From assembly GCF_026914265.1 (NCBI RefSeq), contig NC_069126.1:28472354-28536353 (forward strand): a stretch of 64,000 nucleotides of DNA, in the 5' to 3' direction. The position numbers were made by a program, and so were the translations under genes. Origin of the DNA: Mya arenaria (lineage: Eukaryota > Mollusca > Bivalvia > Myida > Myidae). The notes below the pieces were generated by a model. The model did not search any database. It was not told the origin of the DNA and saw only the letters and a list, made by a program, of their open reading frames with translations. Of the stretch, positions 47,505-59,022 are shown in pieces (the first letter of the stretch is position 1; the number at the start of each line of letters is the position of its first letter).

Positions 47505-48150
47505 TCATTATTAATTATACATATGCTGTGAAGAATGTGTAAATCGACCTTTCAATAAACCAAAGGCACGTTCCACTGTACTTCTAATGGCACTATGTGT
47601 TAAATTGTATTTCTTTTGTACTGGTGTTAGGTTTCCAGTGTCCCTGAATGTGAATGGAATCAGTAACCAAGTTAGGTTTGGGTACGCTGAATCTCCCAAG
47701 ACATGGTCATTTCCACAATAGTCTGATCCATTTAGGTACATAGGTGAATGTCTTAATACTCTAGCGTCGTGCACTTTTCCAGGTTATCCTGCAAAAACAT
47801 TTGTAAATCGCAGATTCTCAGCAACAACAGCTTGAAGAACAACGGAATAAAAATATTTTCTATTGTAATTATCGATACCTCTGTCGCTCGGCCTACGGAT
47901 AGGAATATGGCTCCATTCAATCATTCCACACACACCGGGGAAATTCTTAGTTTGTAAATATAACTTTTGCATCTCTTGTAATTCTTCAGGAGTAGGTCAT
48001 TTTATTACATCAACTAAATACTGGGAAATGAACGAAAATAGGTTCCGTATCGTACAAGAAGCTGTAGACTCACTGAGACCGAAACTATTAGCAATGGCAG
48101 CATACTTATCCTTGGAGTTTCGTGAGAAAGACCTTGGTCATAAGCAATGC
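47505..48150 (-). pseudogene. PIF/Harbinger (HARBI1-like) transposase remnant
   Basis: The minus-strand frame reads KYAAIANSFGLSESTAS (helix-turn-helix-like), MIEWSHIPI, YNRKYFYSVVLQAV, PGKVHDARVL, LGDSAYPNLTWLLIPF and STVERAFGLLKGRF, the DDE nuclease signature in order. Two tryptophan positions are stop codons (IK-stop-PTP and AG-stop-PGK), and the first catalytic Asp appears as Glu (IEWSH instead of IDGTH). The element is therefore inactive. The N-terminus is not clear. Confidence 0.85.
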
Positions 48151-48639
48151 TGATATGAAATAATGAATTTAAATAAATTATGTTATATAAAATTTGTTTT
48201 TATTTCCTTATTTTTCATGAACGATTGGTCAAACGTTTGGAAATCCATGAAGCGTGCTATGAAATATTTAAGTTTAAGTTGGAACGTTACACATTAAAAA
48301 GATTGATAGATCTCAAAATATGCACAAGTCCGATTCGGGAGAAAAGCTCTTGGCACCACAGTTTGCACAATATTGAAACGAAATAGTAACCAGCCTACAG
48401 TAGAAGTGTTCTTACACGGTACCACATTCTCCGATTTTCGAAATATGTCCTTTGAATGAAATTATCAAATAAAATATAAACCATACTCACGTTGTTCATG
48501 TAAACATAGGGCACAGCTCCATGACGGAAGTGTCGACAGCTCTTTTTCTTTGCACCACCGTAAAGTGGTGGAGCTTGCGTTTAGAGGCCGTGTAGTTGTT
48601 GCGCATTAAATTTCACAAACATTTTACTGTTTGGTTTAC
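48151..48639. other. Intergenic stretch before gene B
   Basis: No gene is recognised; the ORF at 48,180-48,386 has no features. Confidence 0.45.
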
Positions 48640-48878
48640 AAATAATGGTTTCATATGACTTTCGCAGCTCATATAAAACAATACACTAGTATCTAACGGG
48701 TCAATGTGACTCAAACTTTGAAGATTATATGACGGTTTCACTCTTCGTGTTAAGTGTCTTAAGTAGCAGGACAAAGAGGGTCCTCTAGTCAATTATTAAA
48801 CGTCCTAGTGGCTGTCGAACTAGATGATAACGTTTGTATATTCTGATTGTTATCACAGTCAGTTTTAAAACAAAAAAG
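48640..48878 (+). promoter_or_regulatory. Conserved 5' flank of gene B
   Basis: It contains CACTCTTCGTGTTAAG and AAGTGTCTTAAGTAGCAGG about 125 bp before the ATG, and TTATCACAGTCAG 25 bp before it. The longest match is to the relic at 27.2-27.45 kb; shorter matches are to genes 0, A and C. A promoter/5' UTR function is inferred. Confidence 0.5.
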
Positions 48879-48948
48879 ATGGATTGTATGTGGTTCATTC
48901 TTACAATTGCTTATATTTTATTTTGTCTACCTAGTCACCAGTGCGAAG
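48879..48948 (+). CDS. Gene B exon 1: signal peptide
   Basis: A 70-bp exon, ATG to GAA G before GTAAGAC. The core IAYILFCLP is followed by SHQCE. An upstream in-frame ATG at 48,834 is not conserved in the paralogues, so the later ATG was chosen. Confidence 0.85.
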
Positions 48949-49120
48949 GTAAGACTCTTTATTTAATAGTAAACATTATGATATATTTGAGAAGCGGCAT
49001 TTGGTGTGTGTTTAGACAGGATCGTGTTATATTTATCTTAGAAAAGATACTGCCGTTTATTTATTTAAAGACAAAGACGAATTTCGATGTTAAAACCATA
49101 ATAACATAGCGTATTGCTTA

Positions 49121-50443
49121 GGGCCGAACTCAGAACATCCACTCTCACTCACACTCCAACCACATTCCCGTAAGGGACACTCAAGTGACCACTTGAGTGG
49201 AATAAGGGGATAGACACCCAAGTAAACTGATCGTAGTCAGAGGCCTCGCTAACACTCCACTTCAGCAAGTGACCGATACAGTACAAATCCATGTATGTTT
49301 TCATGATCATATCGGATTATCTGTTTGACTATAGTGGTGTTTACAGTAAACAATGTAAACATGTGTGTACCTTATTGTAAGATACAGTGACAATAACGAC
49401 AATAAATTAGTATTCGAAAACTTAAACTAACATATTTAGACAATTGTTTATAAAATATAATAAAATTCACCTTTTTCTTCTTTTTTTTATATGTAGCCGT
49501 TTAAATTGTATTACGTGATTGAAATATGCTTTCGTATATAATCTTGCTTTTGTAGTCTGCATAAAGCTGTCTTATAATAATAAAAAATATATAATTATAA
49601 TAAATTTTAGGCCGCTAGGCCGCCAGGCCGTCCGCCGCTACAATCACGCCGCTATGCCGCTTGATCGACTTTTTGAAACAAATGTAAATTATCGCTCCAG
49701 AATGATGAATTTTGAATAAAACCAATGATTTTAGCATTGTTTTAGAAGAAAACTTATATAAAATTCTTTGAAATAGAAAACAATATAAGGCCGCATTTAT
49801 AATGTAGAAATTAAAACATTGATTTATCATTAGTTTCCAATTAAACACATGGACAATTACTTTGAGATAGTGAACAAATTGAGGCCGCTAGGCTGCCAAC
49901 TTCATGCCGCTAGGCCGCAAGGCCGCTAACTTCACGCCTCAAGGCCGCAATCGTCACTTGCATAAAGCTGCCTTTAATAGTAGCCATCGATGAATTGCAA
50001 CCATCAAGTTTGCTTGGCGTTTAAGATCAACACCAAACAAACAATATATGTGATTGGTGCATCCTTTTGAAAATTTGATTTTATAGAAGTCCATGTTATT
50101 GAGGTACATGTATTTCAATGGATTATACCGGTCTCTTGAATAGTGTCTGGGAACGAGGATGTCCAATATTTGTTTCAAATATCTCATGTATTCCATCTTT
50201 TCTACTTGTCATGAACATTTATCACTCACACTTATTCAATTTGTATTCACAACCAATCCTCGAGCGTCGTTCAAGTGGCGTAGCCAAGCACTCACAAATC
50301 TCCCACTAACGCAAAACACTAGAGTCTCACACAAACCTGTGAATACGGATATACTTTCACTGAAAAATATCTTAGCCGTTATGTGAATACAGAGGCTTAA
50401 CTCAATGAGGGTGAGTGAGAGTCATTGTTATGAATTCGGCTCT
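49121..50443. mobile_element. 1.3-kb TIR element in gene B intron 1
   Basis: The left end GGGCCGAACTCAGAACATCC then ACTCTCACTCAC is mirrored at the right end, which reads as AGAGCCGAATTCATAAC and ACTCTCACTCACC on the opposite strand: inverted repeats of about 36 bp with some mismatches. No transposase ORF is seen inside, so it is probably non-autonomous. Target-site duplication is unresolved (possibly TA). Confidence 0.6.
49605..49950. repeat. GC-rich tandem repeat (GGCCGCTAGGCCGC type)
   Basis: Two clusters (49,610-49,670 and 49,882-49,950) of a ~20-bp GC-rich unit lie within the TIR element. They are the reverse complement of the repeat at 2,688-2,772. Confidence 0.7.
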
Positions 50444-50574
50444 ATAGCTTTTGATAACGTTTATGATTAGAAATCATTATTATAATCATTGCTCGTGTTA
50501 GAAATGTAAATGATATTTGATAGTTTTGCAGAATATTCATTGCATTTGCTAATAATGTCCTATTTGTTTTGTAA

Positions 50575-50871
50575 TATGTGGGAAACTGCTGCTCTTAAAT
50601 CCTGAACAAATCTATCGAGGTGACGATGTGAAAGTGGAGTTCTCAAGTTCATACATAAATCGTGATACAAGTTTAGTCAAATGGTGGAAATATCTTCAAA
50701 ACAAGCCGAGCCTCATTAATACTACCTTGCAACGTTTTCATACTGACGTTCAGCATGGCAGCGTCACGTTAACAATACGTAACGTCACAGCTGAGGATAC
50801 TGGTCTTTACACTGCATATTTAAGAGGCATTACGTGTTCTCCGCCGGAAACTGTTTTAATTACAGTAAAAG
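50575..50871 (+). pseudogene. Gene B exon 2: V-like Ig domain with lost splice acceptor
   Basis: The homologous span is 297 bp (phase 1-1) with an open frame: CGKLLLLNPEQ, LVKWWKY, VTLTIRNVTAEDTGLY and ITCSPPETVLITVK. The expected AG just before it reads AA (GTAA). The nearest upstream AG (50,531) would shift the frame. The donor GTATAT is present. Like gene A, the domain lacks the canonical Ig cysteine pair. Confidence 0.8.
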
Positions 50872-52334
50872 GTATATAAAACAAATCAGTAATGATTCAC
50901 CGATCATCGGTATTGTAAAGTGCATGCTTTAATTGAAATATTAAATTGATTTTAAGCGTCATATTAAAAAAGGATAATTTAATCTTTCATGTCTTATTCA
51001 TTTATCTATTCATATATTCATTCCAAAGTGTAACGTTTTGCTACCAAAGATTGCTTAAATAAATGTTTATTACTAACCTTTTAAGTGTAATGTTGCTATC
51101 TCTATCATAAGATCAGTAAAAGTAGAATATACAAGGATTGTTATGTTCACAGATGACAGAAACAGTGTAGTATCGTATCATTAATATTTATACTTATCAT
51201 GTGTAAATGTTTATATACGTGATAACACCCTCTATCGACAACCAATAATCATAATTAAATGTTAATGATTGGTTATTGTTTATAATTAGTCAACCGTAAA
51301 AGTAAGTCGTTTAAAACCCGCGTGTAAACGATTTAGTTTTTTCTATTACTATTTTTTTTAATTAATTCTGTTAACCTATCAAGCTCCTCAACTAAGGAAC
51401 TTATTTTTTAAGTTCCTTTAGCGAGGAAATAAGTCGTTTATAGTTTTTGAGTCGTAAATTAACAACTGAGTCGATTTAATGACTTCATTAACTTATCAAA
51501 TAGGTTAGTTGTTTAAATTAAGGATAGTTTGATAATGCTTGAGATAAATTTTGAACCCATTGGTAGCAGTATATTTCATTATTCGATATCGACCTGACAT
51601 TAACGTGTCATGAACTAATAGCAGTAAGGTTAAAAGTACGCGGGTATTTCCAGACTGGTACTGCTTACTAGAATATATACTTCTTTAAAATGCAACACGC
51701 GGCTTTTTATAAAACTGACTTTTACTGCTATCCATAAGTCATCAAAACAGACAAAACATTTTATTTGGCCTGATAACTTATCATAAAATAATGGTAAATA
51801 CATTAATCTTAAGATTCGTATCCAGTGCCAACAATGTCAGTGCACGAAAAACAAACCTTTGTAAGCTTTCCTTGAAGAAAAACAAAACTAAACACAAGCG
51901 AATAGCAAAACAATGTTTTAAACAAACAATGTCAACAACTAGCGTTAAGGAAATATATACGTCACTGAAAAGAATAGTTGAGACGGACAAAAATAACATG
52001 AATACATATAACAACAATGGCAACAATTCATATACTTTATTATGTGCTCTCTAAAACAATTGTATTGTCATTTGTATTGCTTATTTATTGAAAGAACCAG
52101 TCCTAAAACGATATTGAAAGTCCTATATTCAATGAAATTAGGCTTTCCAAAGGAGTTTTTGGTGCGAAAATGAGACACACACACACACATGTCTGATTCT
52201 GAATAAAAAGCAGAAGGATGTTTTTATTTTATTTTTGACCAATATATTACATTCTTTCTGACGTCGATTTAATGATGAAACAAAAATACATGTATTTAAG
52301 ATATAATTTGATGGTTAAAACGTTTACATTTAAG

Positions 52335-52477
52335 AGCCTAAGGTACTTTCCACAAATCTGCAATTCCCTGACAACGTTACCATCCAAGAGTTGGAGTGTC
52401 AACGATGCCTGGTGGGAACGGTTGGCGTCTACACAAACGTGGAATGTGTTGTGTTTGGAATCAGCCAGAAAGACATG
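52335..52477 (+). CDS. Gene B exon 3: second Ig domain, first half
   Basis: A 143-bp exon, identical in length to gene A. It encodes LQFPDNVTIQELEC, QRCLVGTVGVYTN and VECVVFGIS. Confidence 0.85.
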
Positions 52478-52754
52478 GTACACAGCTTTTGCTTCCTAAT
52501 ATTTATTTGGTCACTTTTTTAAACATACAGCAGTCCTCTAAATTACAATTTGATAGGTCAAAAAAGATGTATAATTTCGAATCATAAACCAGACTTAAGA
52601 TGTTACTTCTGAATATCAGTATTGACTCGCGTATATAGGACGGACATTACGTTTTTATTCCTTTACCGCGACATTTTATCTTTTATTTTCATTCCAACTA
52701 CATTCAATGCATGTACACATTTGACCGAATTCAATACACACGTTCACGTGTTTT

Positions 52755-53077
52755 TAAAGCTGCACTCTCACTGATTGAACGTCTTAACAACATTTTTTTT
52801 GTCTTGGAACGAGCCATTTATGCAGAAATACATGGAAACTAGTGACATAGGACTGCCGACAAAAAATCAGATCGCGGATTTTGATATTTAAGTTAAAAAA
52901 TAATGTTTAATGCATTTTTCTTAAACCGTTAGTAACGCTTTTAGCCATAACACATTTGCGATCTGATCTTTTGTCAGCAGTCATATATCACTGGTTTGCA
53001 GAAATTTACGCGAAAATAGGCTAATTCCAAGAATAAAAATGTTGTCAAAACGGTAAATCTGTGAGAGGTTAGCTTTA
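52755..53077. mobile_element. MITE (family 2) in gene B intron 3
   Basis: It starts TAAAGCTGCACTCTCAC and ends near TCTGTGAGAGGTTAGCTTTA, an inverted repeat. A sister copy lies at 62,733-63,035. Internal CTTGGAACGAGCC and ATCAGAT blocks are shared. Confidence 0.8.
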
Positions 53078-53573
53078 ATGTTTAACCGTGTCATTGTCAT
53101 GTACAGATACTGAATGTGGCTGGTTTCAGTTGGTAGTATTTTTTATATAGAGTCATCTACAATATCGTTGTTTTTTATATTGCTCTGTTTAAATATCGGG
53201 TCTAAACTGATGTAAACAACATAGCGTTAATTTTGTTTAATAACCGACAATTACAATGCTTAAAACAAACAGCTGTATGCAATTTCACCGTTCATACGGT
53301 ACGTGAATGAGTATTCCACATGATATTTTTATTTTGTGTTGCATTCAGAGACTGTTTAAGTCTATACTTTGCAACTTGTCTTTAACAATCGTCTATCGTT
53401 TAAAAGTAAGTTCTGTATAATTCTGTTTCGTTTAAAAGAATGGCACCGAAGAATGATAATTATTGTACGTAAGATGATTATTCAAAGATGCATTTAAAGA
53501 AAACACTCTCATATATTGTGATAACTGGGGGATTCTATGAACTGTCTTAGAGTATAATATGTATTTGTTATAG

Positions 53574-53760
53574 GATGTGCAATTGACGCTAAGGAAACAT
53601 GGGCAAGAGGTTCCCAATGTGTCTATCGAAGTTTCTCCATTTTATCGAGCATTTTATGCATACATGCCGAGTGATGAGGACACAGATCATACCGTTACTT
53701 GCGAGGTTGCTAGGGATGGCCAACAGCCGAAAACAGTATCAATCACTCTTCTCGTTTTGC
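53574..53760 (+). CDS. Gene B exon 4: second Ig domain, second half
   Basis: A 187-bp exon, phase 0-1, with VQLTLRKHG, FYRAFYAYMPSDED and HTVTCEVARDG, close to gene A exon 4. Confidence 0.9.
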
Positions 53761-54387
53761 GTAAGTTACATTTGTTTTACCATTAAACCCGTGTTATATT
53801 ACATGAACATATATTAGTAGTAGTATTTACACAATATAATAAACAAAGCAGCAGCGAAAGAGAAAGGGTGTGATGTAACTTTGCATAAATTCAAATGAAA
53901 TGGGCAAGCAAAGAGATTGAACAACGAGATTTTCCAGCATCAGATACGGTCCTTTCTCAAAATGTCACATAATGGTTTAATTGTAAATGAGTGTGTCTCA
54001 TCATGAAAATGTTTGCTTGAAGTGAAAACATCTTTGTAATGATGAAAATATCATTATAGCTCACATGATTGCCAAAGTGAAACTTTGCATTCTTTTAGTT
54101 CTGCAAAATACCATGAAACGACATTACTATTTTAAAGAGATTCAAAATAATTTTAAATGATTCCTTGTAACAATTGTGTACGATGTAGTATTTTCAGATA
54201 TGAAATGCATTTTATTACATCTGAGAAAATTTACAAATAAGTAAAAATGATAGTTTAATCTTATGCGATGACAATTCCGATTAATCGCAAATTTGGTACC
54301 AGTGCAATTCATTTCATTATATTCTTTGGATTATATGAAGAAAGAACACGAATAAAAGTTAATTAATGTTCCTATTTTTACTCAAAG

Positions 54388-54705
54388 GGAAACCATCGAC
54401 TCCTACAATCACGCTTTTGGAAATAACCAAAGAAGGAAAACATGCAAGCATTTCTTGCAAAACCTTCAATGCCAGACCAGAGCCAAGACTTTACTTCATA
54501 TACAATTTAACAACTTACAATACAAGCAACAGCTTTTCCAAAATGAAAGACGATAAAACAGTTGATGCTGAAACAATATTAGAAAACAATTTTAGCAGAT
54601 ATGACAATACCAGGAGCTTAACTTGTTGTGTTAAGTTTCGAGAGTATGACCAAAACACGCAGAGAATGAAAACACATTGCTCAACTTCTGGCATTGATGT
54701 CTTAT
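54388..54705 (+). CDS. Gene B exon 5: third Ig domain
   Basis: A 318-bp exon, phase 1-1, with ASISCKTFNARPEP, LYFIYN and RSLTCCVKF; one codon shorter than gene A exon 5. Confidence 0.9.
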
Positions 54706-55051
54706 GTAAGTATAACTTAGCTAATGGAGTTCGTTATGTTAAACAAATTGAAATGGATAAAACACATAAATTTGGACTATATTGTTCATCCCTGTTCAAA
54801 ATAGAGAGCAATGTTTGTTTATCATATATTGATAAGTAGAGATAACAATGAACTGTATGTACATGTACATTTATTATAAAACAAACAGTGGGTAATGTAC
54901 ATAGTTATTGAAAATGTGATGCCATTTAGAAGTGTGAACTTGTCATTGATCCCTTGCACCAAAATTGGTGTGAATTTTTAAAATCTGAATTCCATGCAAA
55001 TGTAACCACAGAAATCAATTCATTCTTGTCACTTAAATATTTGTCAACCAG

Positions 55052-55251
55052 TTCCACCAAAGTTTATACAGCTTGAAGAATTAGAGAGAACCAACGATGA
55101 AAAAGGTAATACCAGTCTCCGGTTACAGTGTACAAGCGACGTATCTAATCCTGTTAGTAAAATAAGATGGAACATTACGTCCAAATTTGAATATGAATCC
55201 TCCCAGGAGAAGGAAAAGGTTGAACAATTATCCGGACATGTTAGGACTAAG
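55052..55251 (+). CDS. Gene B exon 6: fourth Ig domain, first half
   Basis: A 200-bp exon, phase 1-0, with PPKFIQLEELERTND, LRLQCTSDVSNPVS and IRWNITS. The acceptor GTCAACCAG and donor GTAATACC are canonical. Confidence 0.88.
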
Positions 55252-56070
55252 GTAATACCTCATTGAGCATGTCTTCAAAAATAAATTGAACACGTATATG
55301 TAACGTTTTACGATTGAATCGTTATTTAAATTGTGGTTATACAAAAAACGGCCCCTTGAATCTATCGTTATAGTTACAATTGTTTCTCACATATTGATTT
55401 ATGCTCGATAAACGCTTATTATTTCCTGCACGCAACATTGTGAGTTTTGAATACTTTGATAATATTTACCTTTTACGTTTTTTCTTTATTAAGGATTGTT
55501 GGGATAAAAGTGAGGGATGTGTACTTAAACTGGTTTAAACCCCCAGTAAATTTACATTTTACTGACCGTTTCAATGCGGTTCCTAACAATCCTTGATAAT
55601 CATACGTAGTTTTTTCATATATTGTATGTATACACAGTTCTGTTTGATGAGTTTTGTGCTGTTCTTCCATGTTTCTTGTTTGTAATATTTTGTTTTTATG
55701 TTCTATGTCTTTGGCGTTTACCCAGTGCCATTAAACCGGGTTTATGTTTAAACGTTTTGCTACTGAGCATGTTTCTGTAGTTTTTCGCATAAAATATCAT
55801 GAACTTCTCTGCGAAAAGCAGAAACAAGCAGTTAAGCATAAGTTTAATTAAGCTGGAAAACGTTTGGTATTCGCTTAACTGTTACTTAAATAGCACCGTC
55901 AATGATGTGAAGCTCTATGTATGATTGGTATTATTCATTTTACTGCATGATATTTTCTAGAAGGATACATTAAATGACATGTGTATGATCTATCGATGTC
56001 GATGAAATAACATTTTGTATTGTATTACAGAATCAATGTGAAATTGATCATTTTCCATGTCCATTTGCAG

Positions 56071-56185
56071 ATTTTATCTGCGAACCTCACTCGACATAAC
56101 AATGGAGAACCTATTTCATGTAACATAGAAAATCCTGCATTTCCAGAGATCAAAATATTCAACACCTATAACCTCAACATTACTT
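56071..56185 (+). CDS. Gene B exon 7: fourth Ig domain, second half
   Basis: A 115-bp exon, phase 0-1, with ILSANLTRHNNGEP, ISCNIENPAFPEIK and LNIT; the splice sites match gene A exactly. Confidence 0.88.
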
Positions 56186-56289
56186 GTAAGTTAACACTTC
56201 ATTATTAGCCAATTTGTATTGAATGAAAACAATAAAACGCTAATTTTAAAATTCAGAACGCCAAACATCAAAATCTCTATTTGAACACA

Positions 56290-56660
56290 CAGGGATTTAG
56301 GCAATTTAGGAACTCAGCAACAAAAATTCTAACGATGACCACATTTGATGGCACATAGTTTTTGGCATAACTGAATTCAGCATTCAAAGCTGTATCAATG
56401 ACCGTATTTCAAGGCATATGGATTTAAGCGAAATAAAATTCAGCATTCATATGTTTAACAATGACCCTATTTGAATAATCATAGGTTAAGGCCTTACATA
56501 AACTCAGCATTCAAAATGTTGACATTGTCCTGGTTAAATGAACATGAATCGTTGCCTTACAAATGCATAGCACCGATACTAATAAAGCACATGGACTACG
56601 GCCTTACAGAAACTCTGCATCCAAAACTTTTACAATGTCCATTTTTTTTGTTTACATGGC
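56290..56660. repeat. Degenerate ~70-bp tandem repeat in gene B intron 7
   Basis: About five units share AACTCAGCATTCAAA and AATGACCNTATTTGA phrases with strong divergence. It produces the overlapping small ORFs at 56,471-56,814. Confidence 0.6.
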
Positions 56661-56938
56661 GCAAAACCTGACACTAAGCAAATCATTATGTAATGTATTC
56701 AGGTTCATTATTATAGAAACATACTTTCGGCAATACCCATCTGTATCTGACCATGACCTGATGCTAACAATGGGCCGATTGTCAAGACATTTGTTAAAGT
56801 TAACACAGTTTTAGCTTATAAGACTATAATATCATGCTATAAATATTTCTCATTGAAAGATAATACTGATGTCGTCTGTAAGGTGTTTTTTGCATAAAGT
56901 TCTGAGCAATATGCCTGATGTTCTTTTCACGCTTCCAG

Positions 56939-57073
56939 TCAAGCCGTTCATCAGTTTTTCTCCCAGTTCCCCAGTTACTACCTATGTGGATGACAGTATT
57001 ACCGTTTTATGTCAATGTGACGCAAACCCAGCAGCTACGATAGAATGGTCAAACACTTCTTCGAATGATATAG
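56939..57073 (+). CDS. Gene B exon 8: fifth Ig domain, first half
   Basis: A 135-bp exon, phase 1-1, with KPFISFSPSSPVTTYV, VLCQCDANPAAT and IEWSN. Confidence 0.9.
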
Positions 57074-57251
57074 GTACTTGTTTGTGTCTGATAAGTAAAA
57101 GATCGTAGAACGTATTTCATTTTGCTTTTTAAGAATAAGATGTATATGTACAATACAATAGGACTATACGCTTATTCAAAAAACTGAAAATTAGTCTGAA
57201 GGAAAATAAGACATTATATTCTGTATGTATAACTAACATTTGCTTATTCAG

Positions 57252-57377
57252 GTAAAGAGACTGAAGAGAGCATAGAACTGAACATGAAATTTCACTCAAC
57301 TGGCCGCCATAACTTCACATGCAATGCGACAAACACAATTGGTTCGGCGGTAAATTAAGTTTTCATCTTGGTCAAAG
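57252..57377 (+). pseudogene. Gene B exon 9: fifth Ig domain, second half, with TAA
   Basis: A 126-bp exon with good splice sites (TTATTCAG, GTATGT) reads GRHNFTCNATN and TIGSAVN, then TAA at 57,356-57,358 where gene A has GTG. After the stop the frame continues VFILVK to the donor. The stop leaves the Ig domain almost complete but removes transmembrane and tail. Confidence 0.88.
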
Positions 57378-57479
57378 GTATGTACACTAGGATGAACATT
57401 TGATTTGATACCAACGAGAAGGTGTTTTTTATTTTGTTGAAAAGTTTTGCTTAATAACCGTAAATGGTTCATATCAACA

Positions 57480-57610
57480 TGACATAAGAGCCTTCCTTCC
57501 CAATGAATGGAAAGCATGTTGATTGGAATCATTCTCGGTTGTCTGGTGGTTCTGATCATCGTTGTGTAAAGCCATCGGGTGCGTGGTTTTATCGAAAGGA
57601 GGAAGGAAAA
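57480..57610 (+). pseudogene. Spare, decayed transmembrane exon in gene B intron 9
   Basis: The segment reads SMLIGIILGCLVVLIIVV, then TAA, and resumes one base out of frame with a stretch matching the VVLSKRRKK region. It duplicates the functional-looking exon 10 that lies 400 bp downstream. No good acceptor is visible. Confidence 0.82.
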
Positions 57611-57969
57611 CGCAAATTATATAACGCTACAAAATACTTATTGTTGCAATAACGTTAAAGATAAGCACTAAATGATAAACTAAGTCATGAAAACATCGAT
57701 TTTGTATACATTTTGGCTAAATCAGTTTAAATATTCATTGGAAAATCTAATGTGAAACGATGATACATTTTGGCGTTTAAGAAAATAATAATGGCTATAA
57801 AACGGCTGAACACAAGCCCTACAACTTCAAAAAATCGCCCATACCAGCCCCTGACTGTATTAAATGTATATTGTCATCTCATATTTTCTATGTATGCTTC
57901 CAAATGACCCCTTCGCCGGGATAATTGTCGAATGTTAATAGATTTAGATATCAAATATTATTTGTATAG

Positions 57970-58186
57970 AAAAGTCACTTAAACCAACAATACCGAATCC
58001 AAGGCCTACTTCACCATCCACCGGTAAAGACAACTCTTCCTCCATGTTGATCGGAATCATATGTGGTTGTCTTGCTGTTCTTATTATCGTTATGTTAGCC
58101 GTCGGGTGTGTGGTATTATCGAAAAGAAGAAAGAAAGTCCCGACGAGAGAAGGTTCTTATAGTGTACATATACAGGAGCGACGACC
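57970..58186 (+). CDS. Gene B exon 10: stalk, transmembrane helix
   Basis: A 217-bp exon, phase 1-2, with a Pro/Thr/Ser-rich stalk, helix MLIGIICGCLAVLIIVM, basic LSKRRKKVPTR and VHIQERRP. It is seven codons longer than gene A exon 10, in the stalk and juxtamembrane parts. Confidence 0.88.
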
Positions 58187-58671
58187 GTAAGTTTTTTTCT
58201 AATTTAATTTTCAGTCAGTCGTTCACATTTATAGGGTCAGATATAGAAGAAAGTAATGTTGTTTTCGATGTGAAAACTGCTTGTAACAACATCATCGACC
58301 ATTCAAATTGGAGCTGGAGTTAAACATAGAAATGTGACTGATAAATGTGTCAAACAATTATTAGTTACGTTATAAAATGATTTAATTTAGGCTTATTTAC
58401 AAGTTTCTGTTCGAATAAGATAGTGTTTTTGTTGCTTTAAATTAAATCATCGTCAACAAGTTTAAAAAAAGGTCGTAGCCAGGATTAAACATGTACGTCC
58501 CTAAAAACTAATAATAACTGAAATTGCCTAAGATCAAATAGAAAATACAATTTCTATACACTGATGAAGTAACCTGCACAGATTATATAAGGGACGAACA
58601 TTGTAGTTTATGTTGAAGGACTGGTGTTTGTATAATCACAAATGTAATCATCCACGCTTATGTTTTTGCAG

Positions 58672-58688
58672 GAGTTTTCAACCGCTAG
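58672..58688 (+). CDS. Gene B exon 11: 17-nt microexon
   Basis: GAGTTTTCAACCGCTAG lies between TTTTTGCAG and GTAATTG. It connects phase 2 to phase 1 and encodes SFQPL, mirroring gene A. Confidence 0.85.
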
Positions 58689-59022
58689 GTAATTGCATGT
58701 AAACTGTTGCATTTCAAATGTTACCTTTCATTCTTTCATCTTCTGGAATGCTCTCTTTATATTTTAAAGACTTGTGTACCACAAAAACAAATGCATTGCT
58801 TCTAGCAGTACTGATTTGTTGTTGATGAAATACCATTTTATATAACAATCAACAAACAAAGCGATTTTTACTGAAGGTACTAGGTTAGAGGGATAACTGA
58901 CAATAATTACGATGCGATTAGAGATTTACAAGTTTGATTTCAAAAATGCCAGTTAGGAAATAAAAGGGTGATCAGAATTTAATAAATCATTAAGATGTTC
59001 AATTCTATATAATTGTGGAAAG

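Noticed and set aside
48834-48878. Upstream ATG for gene B
   Set aside because: The in-frame ATG 45 bp earlier is not conserved in genes 0, A or C, and the later ATG gives a standard 23-residue signal peptide.
55473-55670. Minus-strand ORF in gene B intron 6
   Set aside because: No paralogue in gene A intron 6 and no recognisable motif.
57296-57559. Minus-strand 87-residue ORF
   Set aside because: It is the antisense shadow of gene B exon 9 and the relic TM exon.
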